The position numbers were made by a program, and so were the translations under genes. Under the pieces are notes generated by a model. That model did no database searches, was not told where the DNA came from, and saw only the letters and a list, made by a program, of their open reading frames with translations. This document shows, one piece after another, positions 13,443 to 21,789 of a DNA stretch of 24,199 nt. The first letter of the stretch is position 1, and each line of letters starts with the position of its first letter. Source of the stretch: a virus; IMG/VR virus record IMGVR_UViG_3300030419_002173, positions 3,042 to 27,240 of that record. The stretch is one strand, 5' to 3'.

Positions 13443-16400
13443 CAAACTCTCCTGCATCTCTTGCTTCATCATAAGCACTTTGAGCTCTACCTTCTGCCCA
13501 ATCAACCTGTATTTCACCTTTAGTCATTTCGTCAACTTTTTTTCCAGTGCCAATTTCTTCCATTCCTTTAGTACCACCTAAAACGTCATGAAGTTCTTCT
13601 ACTACTTCACCATCAAAATCCACATCGTCAGGACCTGAACGCACTGGAACAGAATCTTCAACTATAAATTCTCCCTGATTATAAAATGATCCATCTGCAT
13701 CACCTTCCCATTTAGGAGCCTCATATGTAATTTGGAAATCTTGTTCATAAGCATTTTTACCACTGATATGATAATCCTCACCAATTCTTTCTATATGAAA
13801 TCCTGGAAGAAAATCATCTGTACCTGTAAACGACCACATACCATCACCGTGATATGTCATTTTATCATTTACCTTATCTATAAATTTTGGAAACCATACA
13901 GGCATTTTAGTGCTTGATCTTTCAATCATTTTAATTGGACCAGGGATCGGGTTACGCGTAGCGCCTTTTAATAATTTATCTAAACCTAAATATTTAAGAG
14001 CACCAATAGCACCACTTGTAACTAAAAGTTTATTAAAGTCTCTTCTATTCATTCCTTTGTCGGTTAAGGTTTCTTCAATAACCTCATCTACATTTCTACC
14101 AGCAACATAAGGAGCTAAAGACTTTTTAAGAGCATTGTATTTATTAGCTGCCATTACATATCCAAATGGTAATGTTATATCTAATCCCATTTCAATATTC
14201 TTACCAGCAATGGTTGGCCATTTAGATTGTCCTTGCGCTATCATTTTATCTTCCATTCCTTCAATTAAAGAATCTAGTCCTGTTTTTTCTGAAAATGCGC
14301 CGGGCATTAAATTTTGAAATGCTTCTGTAAATAACCCTGTTCCTTCTAATTTATTATAAGGTTGATCTGTTAACCAACTATCATCAACTCCTTCCATATA
14401 CTTTTCTCCCATTCCTATAGAAGCTGAAGATCTAGGTTCTGCTTCTTTTATTTTAAACGCAGGTCGTGTTGCTAATTTTTGTAATAAATCAATTGATACA
14501 AAAGGAAGTTTAGCAGAAACTTCTGCAACATTCATTCCAGCTCTTAACATTCTAGCTGCGTAGTATGGCCAGTTATCTACCCTTGCTACATCAAGAATTT
14601 TTCCTGGAACACTCTTACCGGTATTCCAACCTTGTTCCATTTCAAACATTTGGTTTTTAATCCATTCTAAAATCTCTTCATCAGATTTATCGTCATTAGG
14701 AGTGCCGTCTGCAAATCCAACACGGCCACCTTCTCTTAATCCTTGTGGAGGAACTTTAATCATGTCTTTTATATCTATGGCCCAATTCATAGAGTCATCC
14801 ATTTGTTTTAATCTTTCATTAAGTAATGGATCATCTTTTCCTACTGACTTAGGCATTTGTAATCCCATTAAATCTTTTATAATAGCTTGTAAATCTTTTC
14901 CGTGTTGTTCTGTTACTTCTCTCATAGTCATATTTCCTTCAATAAGAGCATTAATTGCTTTTCCAAATCTTTGCGCAGCTTCAGGATTTTTAATTAACCA
15001 TTGAGAAGACCCTAGTCCTGCTTCTGGTAAAGGCATTCCAAAAAAACCAGAGAATATCATGAAATCTAATGCCGCTGCTGTTGCACCTATTGGTAATTTT
15101 ACACCTTTAGGAAGAGGGGCGCTTTGAAACATATTTGCTAATCTATTTCTTATCCCTCTAATAATCATGCCTGCTCTATTTTTATTGACCTTTAGATCTT
15201 TAACAATTGATTTATAAACCTTAATTGGATTTGGTTTGTCTCCATAAATTTTTCCATCAACCATAAACTGAATACCACCATGCGCTTTTGATATTCGTTG
15301 AATTTCTTTAATAAATTGTTTTTTAGTAAATTCTCCAGATTTATATTTTTTATGTGCATCTCTTACTCCAAAGTTTGCAGCTCTACTTACCAGTTGAACT
15401 CTATATGGATTAATTTCTACTCCTTCAATATGATGCACTTGTGCCTGAGAATAAGCTCTTATTCTTCTTTGAATAAAATCTTCATCTGGCATTGCACCAT
15501 TATTGAGAGCTTTATACTCCTGTATGATGGCATCCCTAGCTAAATACTGACCAAGTGCTAAAGTTTTGCCGCTTGCTTTATCTTTTATTCTTTTAGAACC
15601 ATAAAGTTCTGCTTGAGTTGCATAATCTTTTGTAGCTCTTGAAAAAGATCCTTTTCCAAAAGTATTATCAATTTGTTTAGCTAAATTATCGTATGTAAAA
15701 GTAACTTTTCCTTTTGGAGTTGTCATATCTGTAAATGTAACTTGTTTCCAAGCTGGTTGTCCTGTTTTAGAATCTATCGCCTGCCAGTCAACATAACCGT
15801 TTTTGTCTTTAGGCCAATTTTTTTCAAATCTTAAACTTTTGCCATTAAACGTTCCAGACATTTTAATTCTATCACCAGTTTTAGTTCCAACCGATGCTTC
15901 CCAAAAATTCTTCCATAATTTTCCTTCAGGCCCTCCAGAAGGTTCAAAATTTCCATATCTTTTAGCTCTAGTATCAGCAGAAATAAGTTTGTTAGCCTCT
16001 TGTCTAAAAGTTTGTTCTCTTAATTTAGGATCAGGAATTGCATTAATTCTTTTTATAACTTGTTTACTATTAGATGATAATTCATTAATAATTTTTATTG
16101 CATCTGCTTCCCCTCTTATAAATTTTAATCCTAATTTGTCCTGAGTCATATTAATATTACTTACAGTCCATTTATTATCGAGCATTGTTGTCTTACCCAT
16201 TTTATTTAATTTCTTTGCCACCTCTTCTCTGGTTAGCTCTACATTTTCAGGTTGTAATCTCCATTCTTTAAAATCGGCATCAGACATTCTTTTTGAATGA
16301 TATTTTTTACTCAATCTTTCATGTTCATCTAAAATTAAATCTAAATTTGCATCCGTTGCAGCAACTGAACTAAATCTAATAGGTGGTTTACTTTTCTTAA

Positions 16401-16926
16401 AACCTCCTCCAGGATAAAAATCAAATTGATAATACCAATTTTTATTATGTTTAGGACCAGAAGAAACTAAATTAATTCCTTTTGGAAGATCTGCTTTTAT
16501 AGCATCTACTTGAGTAGAAGTTAATTTAACCCCACCCCCAAATTTATCTCTACTAGTTGTTGCTCCTTCAATGTTTCTATATTCCCCTGCAATATTTTTA
16601 TCGTACGAAGTAGGTTTATATGTTGTTTGATCTCCTGATAATTTTCTTTTCTCATATCCCGACAATCCATATGTAGGTTTTACTAATCTTACTTTGTTCT
16701 CTGGTGCAAATGGTTGTCTCGCCAATCCACCTTTAGCTGCCATCATCTTGTTAGGTAAAACTGGTCCTATTGGTTTAGGTGCCCAAGGATTAACTGGTTT
16801 AGTTGGGTCCTCCGGTAAAGGATTACCACCGGCAAAAAACCTTTCACCAAGTGGTTTAAGTGGTGAAGTTACATTATCCGCTGATTCAATGTTTCCGGTA
16901 GATGGGTTAAATATTATTCTGCTCAT
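13432..16926 (-). CDS. Giant protein of unknown function, 1164 aa
   Basis: The start codon overlaps the previous stop (TAATG). Seen in order: a Pro/Gly-rich N-terminus with AAKGGLARQPFAPENKV (63-79); a basic mixed region; a helical region with an HHI...N...H motif (HHI 498-500, N518, H525); a hydrophobic stretch of about 20 residues (611-630, GATAAALDFMIFSGFFG) that may insert in a membrane; GGRVGF (733-738); a long helical region; the segment MNRRDFNKLLVTSGAIGALK (959-978) resembling a twin-arginine motif followed by a hydrophobic stretch; and an acidic C-terminus. I know similar long proteins from uncultured marine phages, where they lie with terminase and portal, but not their function. 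An internal virion protein ejected with the DNA, like the large ejection proteins of podoviruses, is a reasonable inference, not a demonstration. Confidence 0.85.
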   Translation of the reverse strand: MSRIIFNPSTGNIESADNVTSPLKPLGERFFAGGNPLPEDPTKPVNPWAPKPIGPVLPNKMMAAKGGLARQPFAPENKVRLVKPTYGLSGYEKRKLSGDQTTYKPTSYDKNIAGEYRNIEGATTSRDKFGGGVKLTSTQVDAIKADLPKGINLVSSGPKHNKNWYYQFDFYPGGGFKKSKPPIRFSSVAATDANLDLILDEHERLSKKYHSKRMSDADFKEWRLQPENVELTREEVAKKLNKMGKTTMLDNKWTVSNINMTQDKLGLKFIRGEADAIKIINELSSNSKQVIKRINAIPDPKLREQTFRQEANKLISADTRAKRYGNFEPSGGPEGKLWKNFWEASVGTKTGDRIKMSGTFNGKSLRFEKNWPKDKNGYVDWQAIDSKTGQPAWKQVTFTDMTTPKGKVTFTYDNLAKQIDNTFGKGSFSRATKDYATQAELYGSKRIKDKASGKTLALGQYLARDAIIQEYKALNNGAMPDEDFIQRRIRAYSQAQVHHIEGVEINPYRVQLVSRAANFGVRDAHKKYKSGEFTKKQFIKEIQRISKAHGGIQFMVDGKIYGDKPNPIKVYKSIVKDLKVNKNRAGMIIRGIRNRLANMFQSAPLPKGVKLPIGATAAALDFMIFSGFFGMPLPEAGLGSSQWLIKNPEAAQRFGKAINALIEGNMTMREVTEQHGKDLQAIIKDLMGLQMPKSVGKDDPLLNERLKQMDDSMNWAIDIKDMIKVPPQGLREGGRVGFADGTPNDDKSDEEILEWIKNQMFEMEQGWNTGKSVPGKILDVARVDNWPYYAARMLRAGMNVAEVSAKLPFVSIDLLQKLATRPAFKIKEAEPRSSASIGMGEKYMEGVDDSWLTDQPYNKLEGTGLFTEAFQNLMPGAFSEKTGLDSLIEGMEDKMIAQGQSKWPTIAGKNIEMGLDITLPFGYVMAANKYNALKKSLAPYVAGRNVDEVIEETLTDKGMNRRDFNKLLVTSGAIGALKYLGLDKLLKGATRNPIPGPIKMIERSSTKMPVWFPKFIDKVNDKMTYHGDGMWSFTGTDDFLPGFHIERIGEDYHISGKNAYEQDFQITYEAPKWEGDADGSFYNQGEFIVEDSVPVRSGPDDVDFDGEVVEELHDVLGGTKGMEEIGTGKKVDEMTKGEIQVDWAEGRAQSAYDEARDAGEFDVE

Positions 16927-19619
16927 TAATTTTGTAATAACACGTTTATTCTACTTGTTAAACTCCTCTGCATTTGTTTTCTTTGAGTTTGGTTGTAATC
17001 TGCGTATATACCCAAACCTTCAACAACCATTCTAAGTCTTTCTAATAAATCATCCAATTCTGATTGTCCAAGACCTGTTACAAAATCTCCTTGATTACCA
17101 GATTGATCTTGTTTCAATAGTCGTAGAGTTTCTTCCATATCAAAACCTTCATCAAACTCGGGATCTAACACAGAACCATGGCCCCAGTGATAATTATAAT
17201 TTCCTCCTAAAGAATAACCAACACGTCCGCCATCAGCCATACCGAATAATTTTCTAAAATTAGATAATGCTGATGCTTGCGCTTGTTCTGGTGTCATGTC
17301 TAATGTTATATCTTTAACAACTAATTGAAGTTGATCTTCTGTTACATCACCTGGTGCATAAGGTTTCATACTATCTACAATTTCTTGTCTTAATCTTTGT
17401 AATGGAGATCCGCCACCGTCAAATCCTAAACGAACAATACCACCTTCTGCATATAAACCCTCATCTGGATCATAATCAGGATCATCAGGGTCAAAATTAG
17501 GGTCATCTCTATAAGGTCGTTTATTTTTGTAATCCCATCTATCTGATGGATCTCTTTGATTAACCCAATCGTCTGTATCGGTAAAAATTTGATCTTGGTC
17601 TGCTTTTGAGATACCTTTGTATCTACCTTCACCTTTTAACACCTTATTTACTTCTTTCATCGCTTCAACCGGTTCTAATGTTTTTATATAATTAATATGA
17701 TCGGTAATAGTATAAGTTCCGGGAGCCGTGGTCTTTGTTTTTGAACCAAACTTTTGCTTCCAGAGTTGATAATCATACTGGAAGTTTCCAGTTCCTTTCC
17801 CTAATTCTTCATACATTTTTTTAGCCTCAGCTAATGCTTTTTCAATCGCATCATTTCTTGCCTCTAATTTTTTAAATTCTTCATATCCCATTTTAGTACC
17901 ACCAGTAGAATCTACTTCAGCCATCTTCCCTTGGTTCATGTGTAATTCATCAACTAACTTGTTTAAATCATCATCTGTTAATTTAGATATGTCTATTGTT
18001 TCTGAAACTAAAGTTGGTTTTAATTTTTTTTCTTCCATCATTTTCTTAACTAACTCAGGATGTTTAAGTTCACTTGTATCTATATCAATCTCAGGCTTAG
18101 CACCTATTTTTTGTCTATGCATGTCATAGAAATGATCAATAAGGTCTTCTCTGCCATCTCTTAACATTGCTTCTAATGTTTCTTTTGGTGGAATTGTTTG
18201 TTCTGCATTTGGATCAACATTTTTAACTAACCAATCTATTCTATCCTTGTATATATCATCTTTAATAATTTCTTCAGGGGATTTAGATGTTTTAGTACTC
18301 TTACTCCACGGTCCTTCAATCACGTTGCTTTCTAATTCTAAATTGTCTCCTGGTTTAGCAGTGATACCTAATTTTTCAGAAATTTCATCCCAACCTTCAT
18401 CTCCTTCAGAAATAACTTTAAATACGCTATCCATAGTGTCATCTTGCTTGTAAGCTGGATCAGTTGTATCTACTGCAGTTTTCCAATCCATTTTGTTATA
18501 CGCTTCAGGATAATTTCTTTTCAACGCATCTAAATATTTTTTCTTCTTTTCTGCATTATCAACAATTGCTCGCATTACATTTTCAGCTTTATCTTTATCG
18601 CTCATTCCTTTTATATTAGAATAAAAATGATCATCACCTTTAAAAATATCTATACTTTTTTGAGCTTCTTCAGCATGAGCTATTAATTCTACTTCATTCA
18701 TGTAATCTAACGCGTTCTTCGGTCCGTCAACCTTGATTGGTTTAATCTTATTCTTTTTCATCCAATCGACCATTGCATTTGGACCAATGAAGGTATCTCC
18801 TTGATTAAACATGTCCGCTTCAAAGACTTCGTCAAATTTATCAAATATTTTATCTCCAAAATGATATCTCCAAATTCTTGGTATATCAGGAGCAAACATA
18901 TCGGCCCCAGCCCAATGATATTTGCCTTCTTTAACAGCATTATAGATTTCATCATCAAGTTTAATGATTCCCGCTTCGTGGAGCTTGGCTAATTGGTAAG
19001 ATAAACCTCTATACATGTCAGATCTTCCTTCATAAGCTCTACCGTGATATTTTCTCTTAAAAAATTTATCTCTTGCAGCTTTTTCCGCAGCTTCTTTCTT
19101 AGCAATGTTTTCAGGTTTCATTTCATCAGCTAATTTTTTTAATTCGTTCAGTTTATCTTGAAGTGATCCCATAATTCCGGTATCACCAACAAAATTTTCT
19201 TGGCCCCGAGTCTTCATAACTTTAGCAATATCTTTTCCATCTTTTCTTAAGATATCTGCTGACTTAATGTTGTTAGTTCTTAACATCTTAAGAATTCCAA
19301 CGTTATATTCTAAATTTTTTAATTGTTCTCTTCCTAATTTAATTCCTTCATCATCAATCTTCTTCAAGACTTTCATGATGTCATCAAAAATATCTTTTTC
19401 ATAAGTTTTAAAAAGATAATACTGTCTATCTCTAGTCATGCCTTTATTAGCAAGACTATATTGTGTTTCATTTATCGGATTTCTAAAACGAATTCCAATT
19501 GCTGGAAGATCACCAATATCTTTACGAGTTAGGAGTTTTAAAACTCCTTCCTTGTCTTTATTGCCTCTTAAATATTTGTTGATAAGTTTTAGTAACTCAT
19601 CCCAACTGCCTTTAGCCAT
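16926..19619 (-). CDS. Giant helical protein of unknown function, 897 aa
   Basis: The start (MAKGSWDELLKLINKYLRGN) follows AAGGCAG and overlaps the terminase stop by 8 nt. Most of the chain is charged and helical, with many Lys/Glu pairs and coiled-coil-like segments. Near residues 185-260 is a patterned segment (ARDKFFKRKYHGRAYEGRSD, later IPRIWRYHFGDKIFDKFDEV) that I recognise in large proteins of other marine phages, without function. The last quarter is Asp/Pro/Gly-rich (DPNFDPDDPDYDPDEGL) and holds two glycine motifs, GGIVRLGFDGGG (726-737) and GGRVGYSLGG (797-806). No enzymatic motif is visible. Its place right after terminase and before the 1164-aa protein suggests the two work together, for example as internal core or ejection proteins. 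Confidence 0.85.
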   Translation of the reverse strand: MAKGSWDELLKLINKYLRGNKDKEGVLKLLTRKDIGDLPAIGIRFRNPINETQYSLANKGMTRDRQYYLFKTYEKDIFDDIMKVLKKIDDEGIKLGREQLKNLEYNVGILKMLRTNNIKSADILRKDGKDIAKVMKTRGQENFVGDTGIMGSLQDKLNELKKLADEMKPENIAKKEAAEKAARDKFFKRKYHGRAYEGRSDMYRGLSYQLAKLHEAGIIKLDDEIYNAVKEGKYHWAGADMFAPDIPRIWRYHFGDKIFDKFDEVFEADMFNQGDTFIGPNAMVDWMKKNKIKPIKVDGPKNALDYMNEVELIAHAEEAQKSIDIFKGDDHFYSNIKGMSDKDKAENVMRAIVDNAEKKKKYLDALKRNYPEAYNKMDWKTAVDTTDPAYKQDDTMDSVFKVISEGDEGWDEISEKLGITAKPGDNLELESNVIEGPWSKSTKTSKSPEEIIKDDIYKDRIDWLVKNVDPNAEQTIPPKETLEAMLRDGREDLIDHFYDMHRQKIGAKPEIDIDTSELKHPELVKKMMEEKKLKPTLVSETIDISKLTDDDLNKLVDELHMNQGKMAEVDSTGGTKMGYEEFKKLEARNDAIEKALAEAKKMYEELGKGTGNFQYDYQLWKQKFGSKTKTTAPGTYTITDHINYIKTLEPVEAMKEVNKVLKGEGRYKGISKADQDQIFTDTDDWVNQRDPSDRWDYKNKRPYRDDPNFDPDDPDYDPDEGLYAEGGIVRLGFDGGGSPLQRLRQEIVDSMKPYAPGDVTEDQLQLVVKDITLDMTPEQAQASALSNFRKLFGMADGGRVGYSLGGNYNYHWGHGSVLDPEFDEGFDMEETLRLLKQDQSGNQGDFVTGLGQSELDDLLERLRMVVEGLGIYADYNQTQRKQMQRSLTSRINVLLQN

Positions 19620-21099
19620 AATACTGCCTTTTTATACCAGGAAGTTTTTCTTCAACATAATCCTCAGGGTGTTGAATCAATCCACCTTGCCTGAACCTCA
19701 TGACTGCTTGTGTTGTACTATCCACAAGGTCGTCATGATCCCCATGTGGAAACGCTGCGCATTCCTCGATCACTTCTTCGGCAAACTTTTGAGTGGGCGC
19801 CCATATCGTTCCGCTCTCAAATAGCGGTGCGACCGAGTTAACACGTACATGTTTATCATTTCCTTTGCTCGGTGTAAAGTTTACAACAGGAATATCCATC
19901 TGTCTTAATTCATAGGTTAATGGCAATCCAGCGGCCTTAGATTCGATTAAAACTGTCTCTGGATCCCAATATTTGTACGCTGCAAGGGCTCTTCTACGCA
20001 ATTCTGGGAACTCCCAACGTCCTTTAATTGCGTCTAAAAGCATCAATGCTTGTTTTGGTTCGTTCGGATCGGGCCTAAATATGCCCCAAGTGGTAATTGC
20101 ACTAAAATCGGCTGTTTCTTTTTTCAAATATGCCGTATCGTACGACTGAATTACATGTTCTAACGGTGGAACCCAGTCTCTATCCCATTTTTGCCACCAT
20201 TCTCGCTTAATTAAGGCTCCTTCTTCTGATGTTGGACGTTGCATCCACTGTGCATTCCATTTTCCAACCGGTAATGTCGCTTTTACCTTCTCTAATTCGT
20301 CTAATTTCCAATATTGAGGCCAAACTGGCTTTGCATTTTTAGTGTCATCGTCCAAAATTGCCGGAAATTCTACAACTTCCCACTGATCAGACTTAACTTC
20401 ACCCTGATTTTTTAATAAAATTCCAGTTAAGTCCTTTGTTGACCACCTTGTCATAACTAAAATTATTTTTCCACCTGGTTGAAGCCTTTGACGTGGTCCT
20501 GAAGTGTACCATTCGTACGCATTTTCCATTGCAGATTCGGATAACGCATCTTGTTCCGAGTGTGGATCGTCAATAATCAATAAATCAGCTCCACGGCCCG
20601 TGATTGCTCCTCCAACACCAGCGGCGAAATATTCACCACCCTGGGCTGTCTCCCAACGGCCCGCGGCTTTTGAGTCTTCTTGTAATTTTGTTTGAAAAAT
20701 TTTTGCGTATTCCGCAGAATCAATTAAATGTTTTGCTTTTCTACCAAAACGAATTGCAAGTTCTCCAGTGTGTGTCGCTTGAATAATTTTTAATTTTGGT
20801 TGACGGCCCACCATCCACGCTGGAAGCAAGAAAGAGGCAAATTCAGATTTAGTATGCCTAGGTGGCATATTAACAATTAACCTATTTATCTCGCCTGTGG
20901 CTAATTTATTAAATTTTTTTGCAATGTGCCTGTGATGGGGCCCCTCAATAAATTCGGGCCATACGCACTTAACAAAAGATAGAAAATCGTCTTTAGCTTT
21001 GTTCTGTATCTTTTTTTCAGCATGCATGACCTGATATCGTCTGAATTGCTTCCGGACATCCGCAGGTAACTTGCTAATATCAACATTATTCAAGTCCAT
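19612..21099 (-). CDS. terL: Terminase large subunit, 495 aa
   Basis: TerL packages DNA into the procapsid using an ATPase motor and a nuclease. The ATPase part has a Walker A-like PPRHTKSE (79-86), the Walker B LLIIDDPHS (173-181) and the coupling motif VMTRW (215-219). The RNase H-like nuclease part has Asp321 in IQSYDTAYLK, Glu386 in VLIESKAAG, and Asp residues in GDHDDLVDS (453-461). The region GGAITGRGADLLI is typical of the family. Length is normal. The start at 21099 has no strong ribosome site, and an alternative in-frame start cannot be excluded, but the N-terminal helical region fits relatives. No small terminase gene is recognisable next to it. It begins the late operon. Confidence 0.97.
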   Translation of the reverse strand: MDLNNVDISKLPADVRKQFRRYQVMHAEKKIQNKAKDDFLSFVKCVWPEFIEGPHHRHIAKKFNKLATGEINRLIVNMPPRHTKSEFASFLLPAWMVGRQPKLKIIQATHTGELAIRFGRKAKHLIDSAEYAKIFQTKLQEDSKAAGRWETAQGGEYFAAGVGGAITGRGADLLIIDDPHSEQDALSESAMENAYEWYTSGPRQRLQPGGKIILVMTRWSTKDLTGILLKNQGEVKSDQWEVVEFPAILDDDTKNAKPVWPQYWKLDELEKVKATLPVGKWNAQWMQRPTSEEGALIKREWWQKWDRDWVPPLEHVIQSYDTAYLKKETADFSAITTWGIFRPDPNEPKQALMLLDAIKGRWEFPELRRRALAAYKYWDPETVLIESKAAGLPLTYELRQMDIPVVNFTPSKGNDKHVRVNSVAPLFESGTIWAPTQKFAEEVIEECAAFPHGDHDDLVDSTTQAVMRFRQGGLIQHPEDYVEEKLPGIKRQYYG

Positions 21100-21157
21100 G
21101 GTACCAAAAAGTTTTTACCATGATTAACAGTCTAAATCAAGGCCTAAAGAAAAAAGC

Positions 21158-21233
21158 AGTGGGACCCCTTTTCTTTTTTCGGGGGTTGGGGTATCGATTA
21201 TATATAAGATTGAAGTTTCAAGCGGGTCCTACT
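21158..21233. repeat. Imperfect inverted repeat in the 182-nt gap before terL
   Basis: The arms AGTGGGACCCCTT (21158-21170) and AAGCGGGTCCTACT (21220-21233) are near-complements with one mismatch and one extra base. They enclose a 49-nt AT-rich loop with a perfect TATAAT on the minus strand. The repeat could be an operator around a promoter, or a structure in the leader. Confidence 0.5.
21197..21221 (-). promoter_or_regulatory. Candidate promoter for the late operon
   Basis: On the minus strand a perfect TATAAT (21202-21197) lies about 100 nt upstream of the terminase start. TTGAAA (21221-21216), a five-of-six match to a -35 box, precedes it, but with a spacer of only 13 nt instead of 17. 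It may be a promoter used with an activator or a phage-specific element, so the call is tentative. Confidence 0.4.
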
Positions 21234-21241
21234 TATTAAAT

Positions 21242-21269
21242 GTGTCACGCGTCGCAAGACGCGTGACAC
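21242..21269 (-). terminator. 12-bp hairpin after the early cluster, likely terminator
   Basis: A perfect 12-bp stem (21242-21253 with 21258-21269) closes on a four-base loop; the + strand loop is GCAA. It begins 12 nt after the stop of the 109-aa gene. On the minus strand it is followed by ATTTAATAA, which is AU-rich but not a U-run. It probably ends the early transcript or acts as a structural barrier. Confidence 0.65.
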
Positions 21270-21281
21270 TTGGACACTTAC

Positions 21282-21611
21282 TTAGTGTAGTTTGTTATTC
21301 TTCTTGTCCTTAATTAATTGTTCTAACTCTTTTGTTTGTGGGTGTGTCCACATCATGTCGTGAACCATATCCATATTAGACAGCAATATAATATGAGCCA
21401 TTTCTTCTTGAGTAAAGTTAGAGTTCTTACACTCTCTCAATACTTCTATTCGTCTAGCAAATGCCATCTTGTCGTCTTTCTCATTTCTTGCTTGAGATAA
21501 GAAAGCAACAGCATTTAATATCTTTGGTTGAAGATAGCTTGGCAATGCTTCGAACAATTCATTTAGTTTATCTAAAAGAATTAGTTTGTCTTTATTACTT
21601 GGCTTTGTCAT
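21282..21611 (-). CDS. Small helical protein, 109 aa, function unknown
   Basis: Starts MTKPSNKDKLILLDKLNELF and is predicted by eye to be mostly helical (YLQPKILNAVAFLSQARNEK, then MAFARRIEVLRECKN and a MAHIILLSNMDMVHDMMW segment). It is the last gene before the intergenic gap and terminase. A size of 109 aa and a helical nature would be compatible with a small terminase subunit, but no helix-turn-helix signature is clear, so I do not make that call. GGAG lies 8 nt before the ATG. The 5' end overlaps the 64-aa gene by 17 nt. Confidence 0.75.
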   Translation of the reverse strand: MTKPSNKDKLILLDKLNELFEALPSYLQPKILNAVAFLSQARNEKDDKMAFARRIEVLRECKNSNFTQEEMAHIILLSNMDMVHDMMWTHPQTKELEQLIKDKKNNKLH

Positions 21612-21789
21612 TTTTATACTCCAAGTTAAAAGTTTTATTTACTTGATTAGCAACATAATTACTGCCCATCATAAAACCTAACCACAACAAACTTCTTTCG
21701 TTTGGTATGTGTCGGTTAATATACTCTATAACTTCTTCTTGTGTTTCAAAAGTAATTACAAAGTTATTTGTTTCTAGTTTTATACTCAT
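21595..21789 (-). CDS. Small protein, 64 aa, function unknown
   Basis: Begins MSIKLETNNFVITFETQEEV. Two beta strands are followed by a helix (EEVIEYINRHIPNERSLLWL) and a short hydrophobic part (WLGFMMGSNYVAN). I know no family. The start follows GAAAGGACACAATG, the same leader as at 22366, with the ATG overlapping the previous stop (ATGA), so translation is coupled to the zinc-binding gene. Confidence 0.72.
   Translation of the reverse strand: MSIKLETNNFVITFETQEEVIEYINRHIPNERSLLWLGFMMGSNYVANQVNKTFNLEYKNDKAK

Noticed and set aside
19438-19824. A 128-codon plus-strand open frame opposite the end of terL and the start of the 897-aa gene.
   Set aside because: It is antisense across the junction of two well-supported genes; the sequence is low in protein-like patterns.
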